A stretch of 64,000 nt of DNA from Endozoicomonas sp. GU-1 (GCF_027366395.1 NZ_CP114771.1:4340001-4404000); one strand, 5' to 3'. Positions 32,493 through 43,105 are shown, counted from the first letter of the stretch. Program-made: numbers and translations. The notes: generated from the letters alone by a model not told the origin.

Positions 32493-33503
32493 TTAAAGAA
32501 TGATGTTCTTGATATCATCATCCTTGCGATCCAGATAGTGAGTGGACTGGATGCGGCGGATGGTTCGGGATTTACCGCGAACCACCAGGGTTTCGGTAGT
32601 GGCGATATTGCCGGTGCGCATAATGCCCTGGAGCAAATCACCCTTGGTAATGCCGGTGGCTGAAAAGACGACGTTATCGGAACTGGCCATATCATCCAGG
32701 CGCAGTACTTTACCCGGCTCTACTCCCATTTCCCGGCAGCGTTCCGCTTCCTGTCGGCCCGCTTCAATGTTTTCCGGCGTTTCCCCCTTGGCTTTGTCAC
32801 GGGTTACCAGACGGCCGTGCATATCGCCACCCAGTGCCCGGATAACGGCTGCTGAAACCACGCCTTCCGGTGCTCCGCCCACGCAGTACATCAGGTCAAC
32901 TTCGCTGTCGGGCATGCAGGTAAGGATGGAAGCAGCAACGTCCCCGTCGGGAATGGCAAAGACGCGAACACCCATGCTCTGCATCATGGCAATGGCGGCA
33001 TCATGACGTGGTTTGGCGAGGGTGATGACCACCAGACTCTCAATGGGTTTGTGCAGGGCGCGGGCGACATTCCGGATATTCTCACGCAGTCCCAGATTCA
33101 GGTCGATCACGCCTTTGGCACCCGGTCCACAGACCAGCTTCTCCATATACATGTCCGGCGCTTTCAAAAAGGAGCCTTTTTCACCGGCGGCCAGGACGGC
33201 GATGGCGTTGTTCTGGCCCATGGCTGTCATGCGGGTGCCTTCAATCGGGTCAACCGCAATATCAATGCTTTCACCGTTGCCGGTGCCGACTTTTTCACCA
33301 ATATACAGCATGGGCGCTTCGTCGATTTCTCCTTCACCGATCACAATCTCGCCGTGCATATCGACTTTATTCAGCATGGTGCGCATGGCTTCGACGGCTG
33401 CACCGTCAGCGGCATTTTTATCGCCTCGTCCCAGCCATTTATACCCTGCCAGGGCGGCGGCTTCGGTGACCCGTGAAAATTCGATTGCCAGTTCGCGTTT
33501 CAT
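32493..33503 (-). CDS. glpX: class II fructose-1,6-bisphosphatase
   Basis: A 336-aa GlpX-type enzyme that hydrolyses fructose-1,6-bisphosphate in gluconeogenesis with Mn2+. Motifs are GRGDKNAADGAAVEAMR, VIGEGEIDEAPMLYIGE, IDIAVDPIEGTRMTAMGQNN (the metal-binding D-P-I-E-G-T) and YCVGGAPEGVVSAAVI. The length matches E. coli GlpX (336 aa). It stands alone in the interval between the rpoC and rpsL blocks; it fits with the glycogen genes at 46-58 kb metabolically but is not adjacent to them. Confidence 0.95.
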   Translation of the reverse strand: MKRELAIEFSRVTEAAALAGYKWLGRGDKNAADGAAVEAMRTMLNKVDMHGEIVIGEGEIDEAPMLYIGEKVGTGNGESIDIAVDPIEGTRMTAMGQNNAIAVLAAGEKGSFLKAPDMYMEKLVCGPGAKGVIDLNLGLRENIRNVARALHKPIESLVVITLAKPRHDAAIAMMQSMGVRVFAIPDGDVAASILTCMPDSEVDLMYCVGGAPEGVVSAAVIRALGGDMHGRLVTRDKAKGETPENIEAGRQEAERCREMGVEPGKVLRLDDMASSDNVVFSATGITKGDLLQGIMRTGNIATTETLVVRGKSRTIRRIQSTHYLDRKDDDIKNIIL

Positions 33504-33993
33504 TGAGTTTTAAACTTTGAAGGTGTGTGGGGTGGCGACTTTAGCATATCTGGTAATGCTCTGGCAGCGCTTATCATTTGTTCGGGAAAGTGATTGCCGG
33601 ATCAGGGGGATTTATTAAAGAATATATAAATCATTGGGTTATCTTTTTTTTCTGGCTAACTTTTTGCCCGTAAATTATCCTCCCTGTCTTTGGTTAGCCT
33701 TCCTTAAAACAGTAAGAATCCCCTGTTAAACACGCTTCTGTGCCAGACTATGGGATATTTCTCGCTTTATATGGCTGAATCCCCTACTTGACGTTGCTTT
33801 TGTCGATCCGTAAAATTTCTGCGCTTTATTTTGCCCGTGGTTCGCTTCTTGTGAGTTAGTCGTGGACCGGGTTGTATAAGCCGGTTTCTGCCGGCTTTTG
33901 CTGTTTAAAGCAGGAGTTTGGACTGCTCTTTCCTCTGACGGTTCAGACTCAACACTTAGAAACGGTTCTCGAATAGAGATTGGAGTTTGCTGA
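33504..33993. other. divergent spacer between glpX and rpsL
   Basis: This 490-bp region is AT-rich on the glpX side. It must carry the rpsL operon promoter; TTGCCCGTAAATTATCC near 33664 looks promoter-like, but I could not assign boxes with confidence. No gene or RNA was recognised. Confidence 0.45.
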
Positions 33994-34368
33994 ATGGCAA
34001 CAATTAACCAGCTGGTGCGCAAGCCCCGGAAGCGTAAGGTTAGAAAGACGGACGTGCCTGCGCTGCAGGCCTGTCCTCAGCGTCGCGGGGTTTGTACCCG
34101 TGTTTATACTACTACCCCTAAAAAGCCTAACTCTGCGCTGCGTAAAGTATGTCGTGTGCGTTTGACCAACGGCTTTGAAGTGACTTCCTACATTGGTGGT
34201 GAAGGTCACAACCTGCAAGAGCACAGTGTTGTTCTGATCCGTGGCGGTCGTGTAAAGGACTTGCCAGGTGTTCGTTACCACACCGTTCGCGGTAGCCTGG
34301 ATACCCAGGGTGTTAACGACCGTAAGAAGGGCCGTTCCAAGTACGGTACCAAGAGACCTAAAGGCTAA
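33994..34368 (+). CDS. rpsL: 30S ribosomal protein S12
   Basis: A 124-aa protein of the decoding site. [40 protein letters not shown] (Lys43 equivalent intact) and [16 protein letters not shown] (Lys88 equivalent intact) are the family marks, so the sequence is of the streptomycin-sensitive type. First gene of the str operon rpsL-rpsG-fusA-tuf. Confidence 0.99.
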   Translation: MATINQLVRKPRKRKVRKTDVPALQACPQRRGVCTRVYTTTPKKPNSALRKVCRVRLTNGFEVTSYIGGEGHNLQEHSVVLIRGGRVKDLPGVRYHTVRGSLDTQGVNDRKKGRSKYGTKRPKG

Positions 34369-34475
34369 AAACTGGTTGTAAGAAACCAGTGTCAAGCCGG
34401 GTAAGAATTTTTTTAATATCAGGTTGATGAGAGTAAGGCCAGGTCACTGCTTTTTTGTATCGAAAAAGTCAATGA

Positions 34476-34988
<513 letters not shown>

Positions 34989-35006
34989 GTATCAGAGGAT
35001 TGAGTC

Positions 35007-37109
35007 GTGGCCCGTAAAACCCCGATCAACCGCTATCGCAACATTGGTATCTGTGCCCATGTTGACGCGGGTAAGACAACGACCACAGAACGTGTTTTGT
35101 TTTACACCGGTCTGAGCCATAAAATCGGTGAAGTTCATGATGGTGCTGCCACCATGGACTGGATGGAGCAGGAGCAGGAGCGTGGTATCACCATTACCTC
35201 TGCTGCTACTACCTGTTTCTGGCGTGGTATGGATGCTCAGTTTGATGAGCACCGTATCAACATCATCGACACACCAGGACACGTTGACTTTACCATCGAG
35301 GTAGAGCGTTCCCTGCGTGTACTCGACGGTGCTGTCGTCGTGCTGTGTGGCTCTTCCGGTGTTCAGCCTCAGACTGAAACCGTATGGCGTCAGGCTGACA
35401 AGTACGAAGTACCCCGCATGGTCTTCGTCAACAAGATGGACCGTACCGGTGCTGATTTCGAAATGGTGATCAGCCAGCTGCGTGACCGTCTGAATGCCAA
35501 CGCTGTCCCCATGCAGATGACCATCGGTGCCGAAGACGAGTTCAAGGGCGTGGTTGACCTCGTGAAGATGAAGTCCATCATCTGGAACGAAGAAGACCAG
35601 GGCATGAGCTTCACTTACGAAGACATTCCTGCCGACATGGAAGAGCTGTGCGCAGAAATGCGTGAGTACATGGTCGAAGCTGCCGCTGAAGCCACTGAAG
35701 AACTGATGGAAAAATACCTCGAAGAGGGTGATCTGTCAGAAGAAGAGATCAAGGCCGGTATCCGTGCCCGTACTCTGGCCAATGAAATCATCCCTGTGTT
35801 CGGCGGCTCTGCCTTCAAGAACAAGGGTGTACAGGCTGTTCTGGATGCCGTTATCGAGCTGATGCCTTCGCCAAAAGAAGTCAAGGCGATCGAAGGTATC
35901 CTGGACGACGCAGAAGGCACGGTTGCTACTCGTGAAGCTGACGACAGCGCTCCTTTTGCTGCCCTGGCGTTCAAGATTGCCACTGACCCATTCGTGGGTA
36001 CTCTGACCTTTATCCGTAACTACTCCGGTGTTCTGAGCTCCGGTGATTCAGTTTATAACCCGGTCAAGAGCAAGAAAGAGCGTGTTGGCCGAATGGTTCA
36101 GATGCACGCTAACAACCGTGAAGAGCTGAAAGAGTGTGTCGCTGGTGACATCGTCGCGCTGATCGGCATGAAAGATGTCACCACCGGTGACACTCTGTGT
36201 GCCATGGACAGCGTGATCACTCTGGAGCGCATGGAGTTCCCTGAGCCGGTAATCTCCGTTGCGGTTGAGCCAAAGACCAAGGCTGACCAGGAAAAAATGG
36301 GTATCGCTCTGGGCAAACTGGCTCAGGAAGATCCATCTTTCCGCGTACACACTGACGAAGAGAGTGGCCAGACCATCATCTCCGGTATGGGTGAGCTGCA
36401 CCTGGACATCATCGTTGACCGTATGCGTCGCGAGTTCAAGGTAGAAGCCAATATTGGTAAGCCACAGGTTGCCTACCGTGAGAAGCTGAAAGGCTCTGTT
36501 GACGCTAACCACAAGTTTGCCAAGCAGTCTGGTGGTCGCGGTCAGTACGGTCACGTTGTTGTTGAATTCTCGCCTGCTTCCGACGGTGAAGAAGGTCTGG
36601 AATTCATCAACGAAATCGTGGGTGGTGTGATTCCGAAGGAATACATCCCGGCTATCCAGAAAGGTATCGAAGAACAGATGAAGAACGGCGTTATCGCCGG
36701 CTACCCGCTGCTGGGTCTGAAAGCTCGTCTGTACGATGGTTCCTTCCACGATGTTGACTCTAACGAAATGGCGTTTAAAATCGCTGCTTCGCAGGCTCTG
36801 AAGAAATACGCGCCTCAGGCCAAGCCGGTCCTGATGGAGCCTATGATGAAGGTCGAGGTGGTAACACCAGAAGACTACATGGGTGACGTTATGGGCGACC
36901 TGAACCGTCGTCGCGGTATTGTTCAGGGGATGGAAGATACACCTTCTGGCAAGGTGATTAATGCTCAGGTGCCGCTGGGTGAAATGTTCGGCTACGCTAC
37001 CGATCTGCGTTCAGCAACTCAGGGGCGTGCAACATACTCCATGGAATTTCATGAGTATGCCGAAGCGCCCGCCAGCATTGCTGAAGCGGTCATCAAAAAC
37101 CAGGGTTGA
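35007..37109 (+). CDS. fusA: elongation factor G
   Basis: A 700-aa translocation GTPase. The start is GTG 35007 with AGAGGA upstream. G1 [13 protein letters not shown], switch II/G3 [16 protein letters not shown]4 [11 protein letters not shown]; the later domains include [13 protein letters not shown] and the C-terminal [18 protein letters not shown]. Length is typical. It lies 18 bp from rpsG and 156 bp upstream of tuf. Confidence 0.99.
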   Translation: MARKTPINRYRNIGICAHVDAGKTTTTERVLFYTGLSHKIGEVHDGAATMDWMEQEQERGITITSAATTCFWRGMDAQFDEHRINIIDTPGHVDFTIEVERSLRVLDGAVVVLCGSSGVQPQTETVWRQADKYEVPRMVFVNKMDRTGADFEMVISQLRDRLNANAVPMQMTIGAEDEFKGVVDLVKMKSIIWNEEDQGMSFTYEDIPADMEELCAEMREYMVEAAAEATEELMEKYLEEGDLSEEEIKAGIRARTLANEIIPVFGGSAFKNKGVQAVLDAVIELMPSPKEVKAIEGILDDAEGTVATREADDSAPFAALAFKIATDPFVGTLTFIRNYSGVLSSGDSVYNPVKSKKERVGRMVQMHANNREELKECVAGDIVALIGMKDVTTGDTLCAMDSVITLERMEFPEPVISVAVEPKTKADQEKMGIALGKLAQEDPSFRVHTDEESGQTIISGMGELHLDIIVDRMRREFKVEANIGKPQVAYREKLKGSVDANHKFAKQSGGRGQYGHVVVEFSPASDGEEGLEFINEIVGGVIPKEYIPAIQKGIEEQMKNGVIAGYPLLGLKARLYDGSFHDVDSNEMAFKIAASQALKKYAPQAKPVLMEPMMKVEVVTPEDYMGDVMGDLNRRRGIVQGMEDTPSGKVINAQVPLGEMFGYATDLRSATQGRATYSMEFHEYAEAPASIAEAVIKNQG

Positions 37110-37265
37110 TATTAACTAAGGGGTTCTGACCGTCGGCTTCCCGGGAATAACCGTTTTTTTTTATGTTTTTTTAACATGAGAAATTCTTTCCGGTGACAAT
37201 GGCTGTTAGAATGCCCTGCTTGATATTGCTACCCTCGAACTATCTATAGCTAAAGGTTAAGAGAC

Positions 37266-38459
37266 ATGGCTAAGGAAAAATTTGAACGCTCGAAGCCGCA
37301 CGTAAACGTCGGCACCATCGGTCACGTTGACCACGGTAAAACCACCCTGACTGCAGCACTGACTCGCGTATGTGCTGAGACCTGGGGCGGCACCATGCGT
37401 GCATTCGACCAGATCGACAACGCTCCAGAAGAGCGTGAGCGTGGTATCACCATCTCTACTGCACACGTAGAGTACGACTCTCCAAACCGTCACTACGCGC
37501 ACGTAGACTGCCCAGGACACGCTGACTACGTTAAGAACATGATCACCGGTGCTGCTCAGATGGACGGCGCTATCCTGGTATGTTCTGCTGCTGATGGCCC
37601 CATGCCACAGACTCGTGAGCACATCCTGCTGTCTCGTCAGGTAGGTGTACCATACATCGTGGTATTCCTGAACAAAGCCGACATGGTTGACGACGAAGAG
37701 CTGCTGGAACTGGTAGAGATGGAAGTTCGTGAACTTCTGGACACCTACGACTTCCCAGGCGACGACACGCCAATCATCATCGGTTCTGCCCTGATGGCCC
37801 TGAACGGCGAAGACACCAACGAAATGGGTACTTCTGCTGTACGTAAGCTGGTTGAAACTCTGGACGAGTACATCCCAGAGCCAGAGCGTGCGATCGATCA
37901 GCCATTCCTGATGCCTATCGAAGACGTATTCTCTATCGCTGGTCGTGGTACTGTAGTAACTGGCCGTGTTGAGCGTGGTATCATCAACGTTGGTAACGAA
38001 GTAGAAATCATTGGTATCAAAGAGACTACCAAGACTACCGTTACTGGTGTTGAAATGTTCCGTAAGCTGCTGGACGAAGGTCGTGCAGGTGAGAACATCG
38101 GTGCCCTGCTGCGTGGTACCAAGCGTGAAGACGTTGAGCGTGGTCAGTGTCTGATCAAGCCAGGTACTGTTACTCCGCACACCAAGTTCGAAGCTGAAGT
38201 GTACATCCTGTCCAAAGAAGAAGGTGGTCGTCACACGCCATTCTTCAAGGGCTACCGTCCACAGTTCTACTTCCGTACTACTGACGTAACCGGTGCTGTA
38301 GAACTGAACGAAGGCGTTGAAATGGTCATGCCTGGTGACAACATCAACTTCATTGCTACCCTGATCAACCCGGTAGCGATGGAAGAAGGTCTGCGCTTCG
38401 CGATCCGTGAAGGTGGCCGTACTGTTGGTGCTGGCGTTGTTGCCAAAATCATGGAGTAA
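37266..38459 (+). CDS. tuf: elongation factor Tu
   Basis: A 397-aa GTPase that delivers aminoacyl-tRNA. G1 [16 protein letters not shown]3 [20 protein letters not shown], and [20 protein letters not shown]; the C-terminus is [15 protein letters not shown]. Codon use is strongly biased, as for highly expressed genes. It is the last gene of the str operon here, followed by two hairpins and then unrelated genes on the other strand, so the S10 operon does not follow. Confidence 0.99.
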   Translation: MAKEKFERSKPHVNVGTIGHVDHGKTTLTAALTRVCAETWGGTMRAFDQIDNAPEERERGITISTAHVEYDSPNRHYAHVDCPGHADYVKNMITGAAQMDGAILVCSAADGPMPQTREHILLSRQVGVPYIVVFLNKADMVDDEELLELVEMEVRELLDTYDFPGDDTPIIIGSALMALNGEDTNEMGTSAVRKLVETLDEYIPEPERAIDQPFLMPIEDVFSIAGRGTVVTGRVERGIINVGNEVEIIGIKETTKTTVTGVEMFRKLLDEGRAGENIGALLRGTKREDVERGQCLIKPGTVTPHTKFEAEVYILSKEEGGRHTPFFKGYRPQFYFRTTDVTGAVELNEGVEMVMPGDNINFIATLINPVAMEEGLRFAIREGGRTVGAGVVAKIME

Positions 38460-38496
38460 TAAATTTTCTTTGGAAAATTTATTCCCGTACTCCATA

Positions 38497-38527
38497 GAAA
38501 CCCCGGCTTAGGCCGGGGTTTCTCGTT
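38497..38527 (+). terminator. Rho-independent terminator after tuf
   Basis: GAAACCCCGGC pairs with GCCGGGGTTTC around a TTAG loop, followed by TCGTTTT. A second AT-rich hairpin (AATAAATTTTC/GAAAATTTATT) lies just after the tuf stop. Together they close the operon strongly. Confidence 0.92.
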
Positions 38528-38604
38528 TTGGGGCTGGAAAAACAGGTGTTGCCAGAAGTTCAAAGGGCAGGAAAGAAGCTGCTCGCCCATGATTTAACCG
38601 GGAA

Positions 38605-39714
38605 TTAAACACGAATCAATTTAAGCGGTTCCAGCTTCAATTTGCCGACAATCGGTGGAGCAACGTCATCATACAGTTCCTCCAGTTCCCGCTGTTCTTT
38701 AGTGAGCAGTGCTTTCTGTTTTGCGGCCCGGTCAAGCCAATCTTTGGTTTTACTGATTTCTTGCTCCAGTTCCTCAATTTTGAACGCGTAAAACTCATAC
38801 CAATCTCTCAGGTGTTCGCGCTGTTTAGATTCAAACCATGTCTCTTTTTTAGCGCCAGGATTCAACTTTGCAATCTCCTTTCTGGCACGCTCTTCGGCCT
38901 TAATCTCTGCGTTTCCTCTGTCACAATTTCTTAACGTTCTGGCCAGCTTTGCATCAATAAGCTTGGTTTGCAGTACGCACAGAGACTCCTCCGTTCGTTG
39001 ATATTTTTTTAAAAACCTCTCTTCTGGTGACGTAAAGGCGGTCATTTCGGCTAATTTTTCACGGGTATCCACCGATGCTGCCACGGTTGACGTCAACAGG
39101 CGAGAAATTCCCTGGGAGAGCAGCCAGCCAATACCAAAAGCCCCAAAAAATACGATTGTGGCGATAAGATCAATAATAAGCAGTCCAAGAAAATTGACTG
39201 AAGATCCAAGACTCTCATGGGAACCCAAATAATCTATAAACCCTTTCAGGATTATTGCCCCGGTTAGTATGTCCAACAATTTAGTGGACACGGTGAAAAC
39301 CCGGCTACGTATGGTTTCCACCCGGGCACTCCGATCAGTCTCTGGATTATTGAAATCAGACATTGTTTTAAAGCTTTTCGAAAAGATTTTAATCGCCAGG
39401 GCAAGCTTTGTTATTTTACCGGGTGGTTGCCTGAACTCCGGATCATTAATGGTAATATCAGCCTTCATTGGTGAATGCATCTGGTCAATGGCTGTTTGTT
39501 TTGATGACGTAGTTGCCGTTAGCTTGAGTTTTTCGGATGCTTTGAGTTCTGGTGATGGCTCAGTTAAAGAGACTGCCCTTTGAGAGAGTGACTGATCTGG
39601 CCTTTTATGGCTGTTGGACTCGACAGCTTTATCGTCCCCTGGCTGCTCTGTCGCTTTTTTTGCTTGAGTTGAGGGGGGCGCAGATCCCAATAATGTAGCC
39701 GTTGTGTTAATCAT
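38605..39714 (-). CDS. tandem membrane-hairpin family protein, copy 1 (369 aa)
   Basis: No known family recognised. The protein has a hydrophilic, Ser/Pro-rich N-terminus (1-95), the conserved motif PPGKITKLALAIKIFSKSFK (98-117) and FNNPETDRSARVE. Two hydrophobic segments (~143-162 and ~174-200, with FGAFGIGWLLSQGISRL) lead to TSTVAASVDTREKLAEMTAF, then a long helical/coiled-coil tail with WLDRAAKQKALL, and the end DDVAPPIVGKLKLEPLKLIR. No signal peptide. The start (ATG 39714) follows AAGGAGTG. Two paralogues lie upstream (40228-41298, 41487-42698) in the same orientation with their own conserved leaders. The layout, soluble tails around a membrane hairpin, resembles bacterial proteins inserted into host membranes, but function is unknown. 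Confidence 0.75.
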   Translation of the reverse strand: MINTTATLLGSAPPSTQAKKATEQPGDDKAVESNSHKRPDQSLSQRAVSLTEPSPELKASEKLKLTATTSSKQTAIDQMHSPMKADITINDPEFRQPPGKITKLALAIKIFSKSFKTMSDFNNPETDRSARVETIRSRVFTVSTKLLDILTGAIILKGFIDYLGSHESLGSSVNFLGLLIIDLIATIVFFGAFGIGWLLSQGISRLLTSTVAASVDTREKLAEMTAFTSPEERFLKKYQRTEESLCVLQTKLIDAKLARTLRNCDRGNAEIKAEERARKEIAKLNPGAKKETWFESKQREHLRDWYEFYAFKIEELEQEISKTKDWLDRAAKQKALLTKEQRELEELYDDVAPPIVGKLKLEPLKLIRV

Positions 39715-40227
39715 GGGACACTCCTTGTCTTAATTGCGGGTATTTAGAGATTGCCTGGAAATTCTGGCAGGGAATTGATAAAACATTTCCGTCTCTTTCT
39801 CATCAATTGAAAATATTAAATGATTTTTTATTCAATAAAGCACTAACCAGCCGGTAAGCATCGCTCTTAGGGTAGACATTAAGCGAAGCCCTTTATTGGT
39901 AAAGGCTGTAGGGGTGTTTCTGACCTCCCGTATAAGAATTCAGAAACGAGCTCTCTGGGCTGTATGGGTATGTGCAATGAAGTAGAATCGCAATACTTGA
40001 TTACATACCTGCTCTACAGCCCTTGTTTCACAACAACTTGGCCTTAATGTCTACCCTAAGAAGCATCGCTAACCCCTGGCCGGTACTTGTGGGCTAGCTG
40101 TAGAATGAAATGTTTAAGGTTCTTCTGAAATGTGGTATGCCCAAGAGAAGAAGGCGCTCTTCACACGCCATTTTTAAAGGGCTGACGTCTACAGTTCTAA
40201 CAGTACACACAGCCCATTACCTTCGAA
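39715..40227. other. spacer between copies 1 and 2, with a MITE
   Basis: Next to copy 1 the spacer contains a leader (TCAATTGATGAGAAAG, AATACCCGCAATTAAGAC) that is repeated upstream of copy 3. The rest is the 195-bp element at 39866-40060 and a short fragment similar to tuf codons (near 40155, CTTCACACGCCATTTTT-AAGGGCT; compare 38230-38250). No gene. Confidence 0.6.
39866..40060. mobile_element. MITE, 195 bp, perfect 18-bp ends, 10-bp target duplication
   Basis: The ends CTTAGGGTAGACATTAAG (39866-39883) and CTTAATGTCTACCCTAAG (40043-40060) are perfect inverted repeats. The bases AAGCATCGCT occur directly before (39856-39865) and directly after (40061-40070), a 10-bp target duplication. The interior encodes nothing. 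It must be moved by a transposase elsewhere; a 10-bp duplication would suit an IS4-like enzyme. A single related end lies at 48882-48899. Confidence 0.92.
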
Positions 40228-41298
40228 TTACATAGGAGCCCGGTGAGCCCGGTTTTCGTCAGCAACCACAACATTCAGTTTTTGTAGTTCCTGTTCATTA
40301 CAGAGCCGTTCTTTCTCTTTTGCTGCCCTGTTAAGCCAATCTTCGGTTTTACGGATTTCCTCCTTTAGTTCCTTACTACTGTAATTATAGAACTCAGCCC
40401 ACTCTCTCAGGTAATAACGCTGTAAAGAATCATACCATTTATCCTTGGCAGTACCTGGATTCAAAGCTTGGGTATCAAGTTTGGCCTGCTCTCTGGCTTC
40501 ACGCTCTGCTTCACTGGATTGACAATGTCCTAAAGTACGGGACAGCTCAGCATCAATAAGCTTGGTTTTCAATACGGTGAGAGACTCCTGCGTTCTTTGA
40601 TATTTGTTTAAAAATCTCTCTTCTGGTGATGTAAAGCCGGTCATCTCGGCTAATTTTTCACGGGTATCCACCGACGCTGCCACGATTGAAGTCACCAGGT
40701 GAGAGATTCCCTGGGAGAGCAGCCAACCAATACCAAAAGTCCCAAACATTACGGTTATGGCGATAGCCAAAAGAAGAAAATCCAGGAGTATAGTGTCTGA
40801 CTCTCCACGTTGACGACAAGAACCTATAAGGTCTATAAATCCTTTTAAAATAATTGCCCCGGTCAGTATGTCTAGCACTGCCGCGGTTCCGGTGAAAACC
40901 CGGTTACGTATTTTTTCTACCCGTGCACTCCTGTCAGTCTCTGGATTATTGAAACAAGACATTGTTTTAAAGCTTTTAGAAAAGATTTTTATTGCCAGGG
41001 CCAGCTTTTTTATTTTTCCGGGTGGCCGCTTAAATTCCGGATTATCAATGGTAATCTCATCAGCTATAAGCGGCTGCATCTGGTGAAATCCAGTTGTTTG
41101 CCCGGGCAGAGGTTCCATCAATAACCTGAGGTTTTCGGGCTCCCGGGGTTCAGGATGATTGATCGGCGATATGGCCCTGTGGTGGATTGGTTGCCCCGGG
41201 TTTTCGTGGCTTTCTGTAACAGGTTTATCGTTACCATGCGGATCGGTCAAATCCACAGTTAGGGGTATCGCAAATTCAGATGCGGCTATGCAATTCAT
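40228..41298 (-). CDS. tandem membrane-hairpin family protein, copy 2 (356 aa)
   Basis: Paralogue of copies 1 and 3. The core motifs are kept: PPGKIKKLALAIKIFSKSFK, CFNNPETDRSARVEKIRNRV, the hairpin ILTGAIILKGFIDLIG and FGTFGIGWLLSQGISHLV, SIVAASVDTREKLAEMTGFT, and the tail TEDWLNRAAKEKERL. The C-terminus differs: it ends NVVVADENRAHRAPM instead of the VAPPIVGKL-x-L-x-PLKLIRV found in the other copies, so its tail has diverged or been replaced. Start ATG 41298, after AAGGATT. Confidence 0.72.
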   Translation of the reverse strand: MNCIAASEFAIPLTVDLTDPHGNDKPVTESHENPGQPIHHRAISPINHPEPREPENLRLLMEPLPGQTTGFHQMQPLIADEITIDNPEFKRPPGKIKKLALAIKIFSKSFKTMSCFNNPETDRSARVEKIRNRVFTGTAAVLDILTGAIILKGFIDLIGSCRQRGESDTILLDFLLLAIAITVMFGTFGIGWLLSQGISHLVTSIVAASVDTREKLAEMTGFTSPEERFLNKYQRTQESLTVLKTKLIDAELSRTLGHCQSSEAEREAREQAKLDTQALNPGTAKDKWYDSLQRYYLREWAEFYNYSSKELKEEIRKTEDWLNRAAKEKERLCNEQELQKLNVVVADENRAHRAPM

Positions 41299-41486
41299 TG
41301 GACAATCCTTGTGTTAATTGTTTGTATTAAAATGGCTCGTGCAAGTTATGCTACGAACTCAATAGAGCCTTACCAACGGGTTCATTGTTAAAAAACGTTG
41401 CAATTTAACCATTTTGTTTTCCACAAATAACTAACCGGATGGTAAGTGACGGTAACCCCCAGCCGGATAAGTCACCTCTAGTGGAA

Positions 41487-42698
41487 TTAAACACGAATCA
41501 ATTTAAGCGGTTTCAGCTCCAACTTCCCGACAATCGGTGGAGCAACGTCATCATACAGTTCTTCCAGTTCCCGCTGTTCATTAGCGAGCAGTTCTTTCTG
41601 TTTGGCAGCCCTGTTAAGCCAATCTTCGGTTTTACGGATGTCATCCTTCAGATTCTTAATATCCTCCCAATAGAACTCATACCACTCCCTGACGAAATAG
41701 CGCTGTAAAGAATCATGCCATTTCTCTTTGTCAATGTCCGGATTCAAAATGGCAGTCTCCTGCCTAGCGTGCTCTTTGGCCTCAATATCTGATTCTCTGT
41801 GTACGCTATCTCTTAACTTTTTGGCAAGCTCTGCATCGATAAGCTTGATTCGCAATGCGGTGAGAGACTCCTCCATTCTTTGATATTTTTTTAAAAACCG
41901 CTCTTTTGGTGACGTAAAGGTAATCATTTCGGCTAATTTTTCACGGGTATCCACCGAGGCTGCCACGGTTGAAGTCACGAGGCGAGAGATTCCCTCGGTA
42001 AGTAGCCAACCAATACCAAAAGCCCCATAAGTCAGAAGTGAACCGAAAGCATAAATAAAACCAATTGTGTACTCGCAACCTTCGATTTCCGACTCACGCC
42101 AGGAATCCACATAATGTAAAAAACCTTTTAAGATTATTGCTCCGGTTAGTATGCTTAAAACGGCAGTGGTTCCGGTGAAAACCCGGTTACGTATTGATTC
42201 TACCCGGGTACTCCGGTCAGTCTCTGGATTATTGTAATCAGATATTGTCTTAAAGCTTTTAGAAAAGATTTTAATCGCCATGGTAAGTTTTTTTATTTTT
42301 CCAGGTGGTTGCTGAAACTCTGAATCATTAACAGTAATATCATCAGCTTTAAATGGTGACTCCGTTTTGTTAGATGCTATTTGATCGGGCGTAGCAGTTG
42401 TCATTAGCGGGAGTTTTTCGGACGCCTTGAATTCTGGAGATTGCTCAGCAAGTAGCTGCTCATATTTGACTGGTATAACCTCTGCTTCTAATGTTCTTTT
42501 CGCGATTTTACTGGGCTGTAGAGAGCCATCTGTAAAATTTGCCGGTCTTTTTCGAGCAGTTAAGACTGACCTGTGAGAGAGTGGTTTATCTGAGCCTGTT
42601 TGGCTTTTGGACCCGACAGCTCTATCGTCCCCTTGCTGAGCTGGTACTTCTTTAGTCAGGTGCTTCATTTTTTCTGATTGAGAAATTCCGTCAAGCAT
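41487..42698 (-). CDS. tandem membrane-hairpin family protein, copy 3 (403 aa)
   Basis: This is the longest paralogue. Its N-terminus has an extra ~35 residues with basic clusters (TARKRPANF, SKIAKRTLEAE). After that it follows copy 1: PPGKIKKLTMAIKIFSKSFK, YNNPETDRSTRVESIRNRVF, two hydrophobic segments (ILTGAIILKGFLHYV and FIYAFGSLLTYGAFGIGWLL), ASVDTREKLAEMITFTSPKE, a coiled-coil tail, and VAPPIVGKLELKPLKLIRV. Its leader (AATACCAGCAATTAACACAA then GGAGTG) matches that of copy 1, so promoter and gene were duplicated together. Function unknown. Confidence 0.75.
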   Translation of the reverse strand: MLDGISQSEKMKHLTKEVPAQQGDDRAVGSKSQTGSDKPLSHRSVLTARKRPANFTDGSLQPSKIAKRTLEAEVIPVKYEQLLAEQSPEFKASEKLPLMTTATPDQIASNKTESPFKADDITVNDSEFQQPPGKIKKLTMAIKIFSKSFKTISDYNNPETDRSTRVESIRNRVFTGTTAVLSILTGAIILKGFLHYVDSWRESEIEGCEYTIGFIYAFGSLLTYGAFGIGWLLTEGISRLVTSTVAASVDTREKLAEMITFTSPKERFLKKYQRMEESLTALRIKLIDAELAKKLRDSVHRESDIEAKEHARQETAILNPDIDKEKWHDSLQRYFVREWYEFYWEDIKNLKDDIRKTEDWLNRAAKQKELLANEQRELEELYDDVAPPIVGKLELKPLKLIRV

Positions 42699-43105
42699 AG
42701 GTCACTCCTTGTGTTAATTGCTGGTATTTGGATGGTGTATACAATTTTTGGCAGGGAGTTGATAAAATACTTCTATCAGTTTCTGACCAATTGAAAAAAT
42801 ATTAAATGATTTTTTTTTCTTAAAGCACTAACCAGTCGATTAGTAATGCTAACTCTTGGCTTTTTGGGTTTTCTGTAGCAGGCAGAGGAGCTTAATAAAA
42901 CAGTGATTGTTGATTTTTTAACCGACCTTCACCACCCCTTGGTAACATTTTGATTTTAAACGATTAAAAATCGTGCCAACCATATATTCGAATAGAATAT
43001 ATGCTTCAAAATCAAATGATTACGTTATTTTGGTGGTAAAAGTGGGTTTTAAAGAAAGAAGACGGTCTAAATACTCAGCAGCCTGAAGGAAAAATTTGTG
43101 ACGAT
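42699..43105. other. AT-rich divergent spacer
   Basis: This 407-bp stretch holds the leader of copy 3 and an AT-rich zone with nested palindromes: CGATTAAAAATCG (42961-42973) and CATATATTC/GAATATATG (42981-43003). The palindromes may be a regulator site for either divergent gene. Confidence 0.45.

Noticed and set aside
33003-33513. 157- and 166-codon plus-strand frames inside glpX
   Set aside because: Antisense shadows of glpX, which is complete and well conserved on the minus strand.
37257-38495. 412-codon minus-strand frame across tuf
   Set aside because: Antisense of the codon-biased tuf gene; no SD or similarity.
40150-40200. Short segment resembling part of tuf
   Set aside because: Only about 15-20 bases are similar to tuf near 38230-38260, too short to call a gene relic with confidence.
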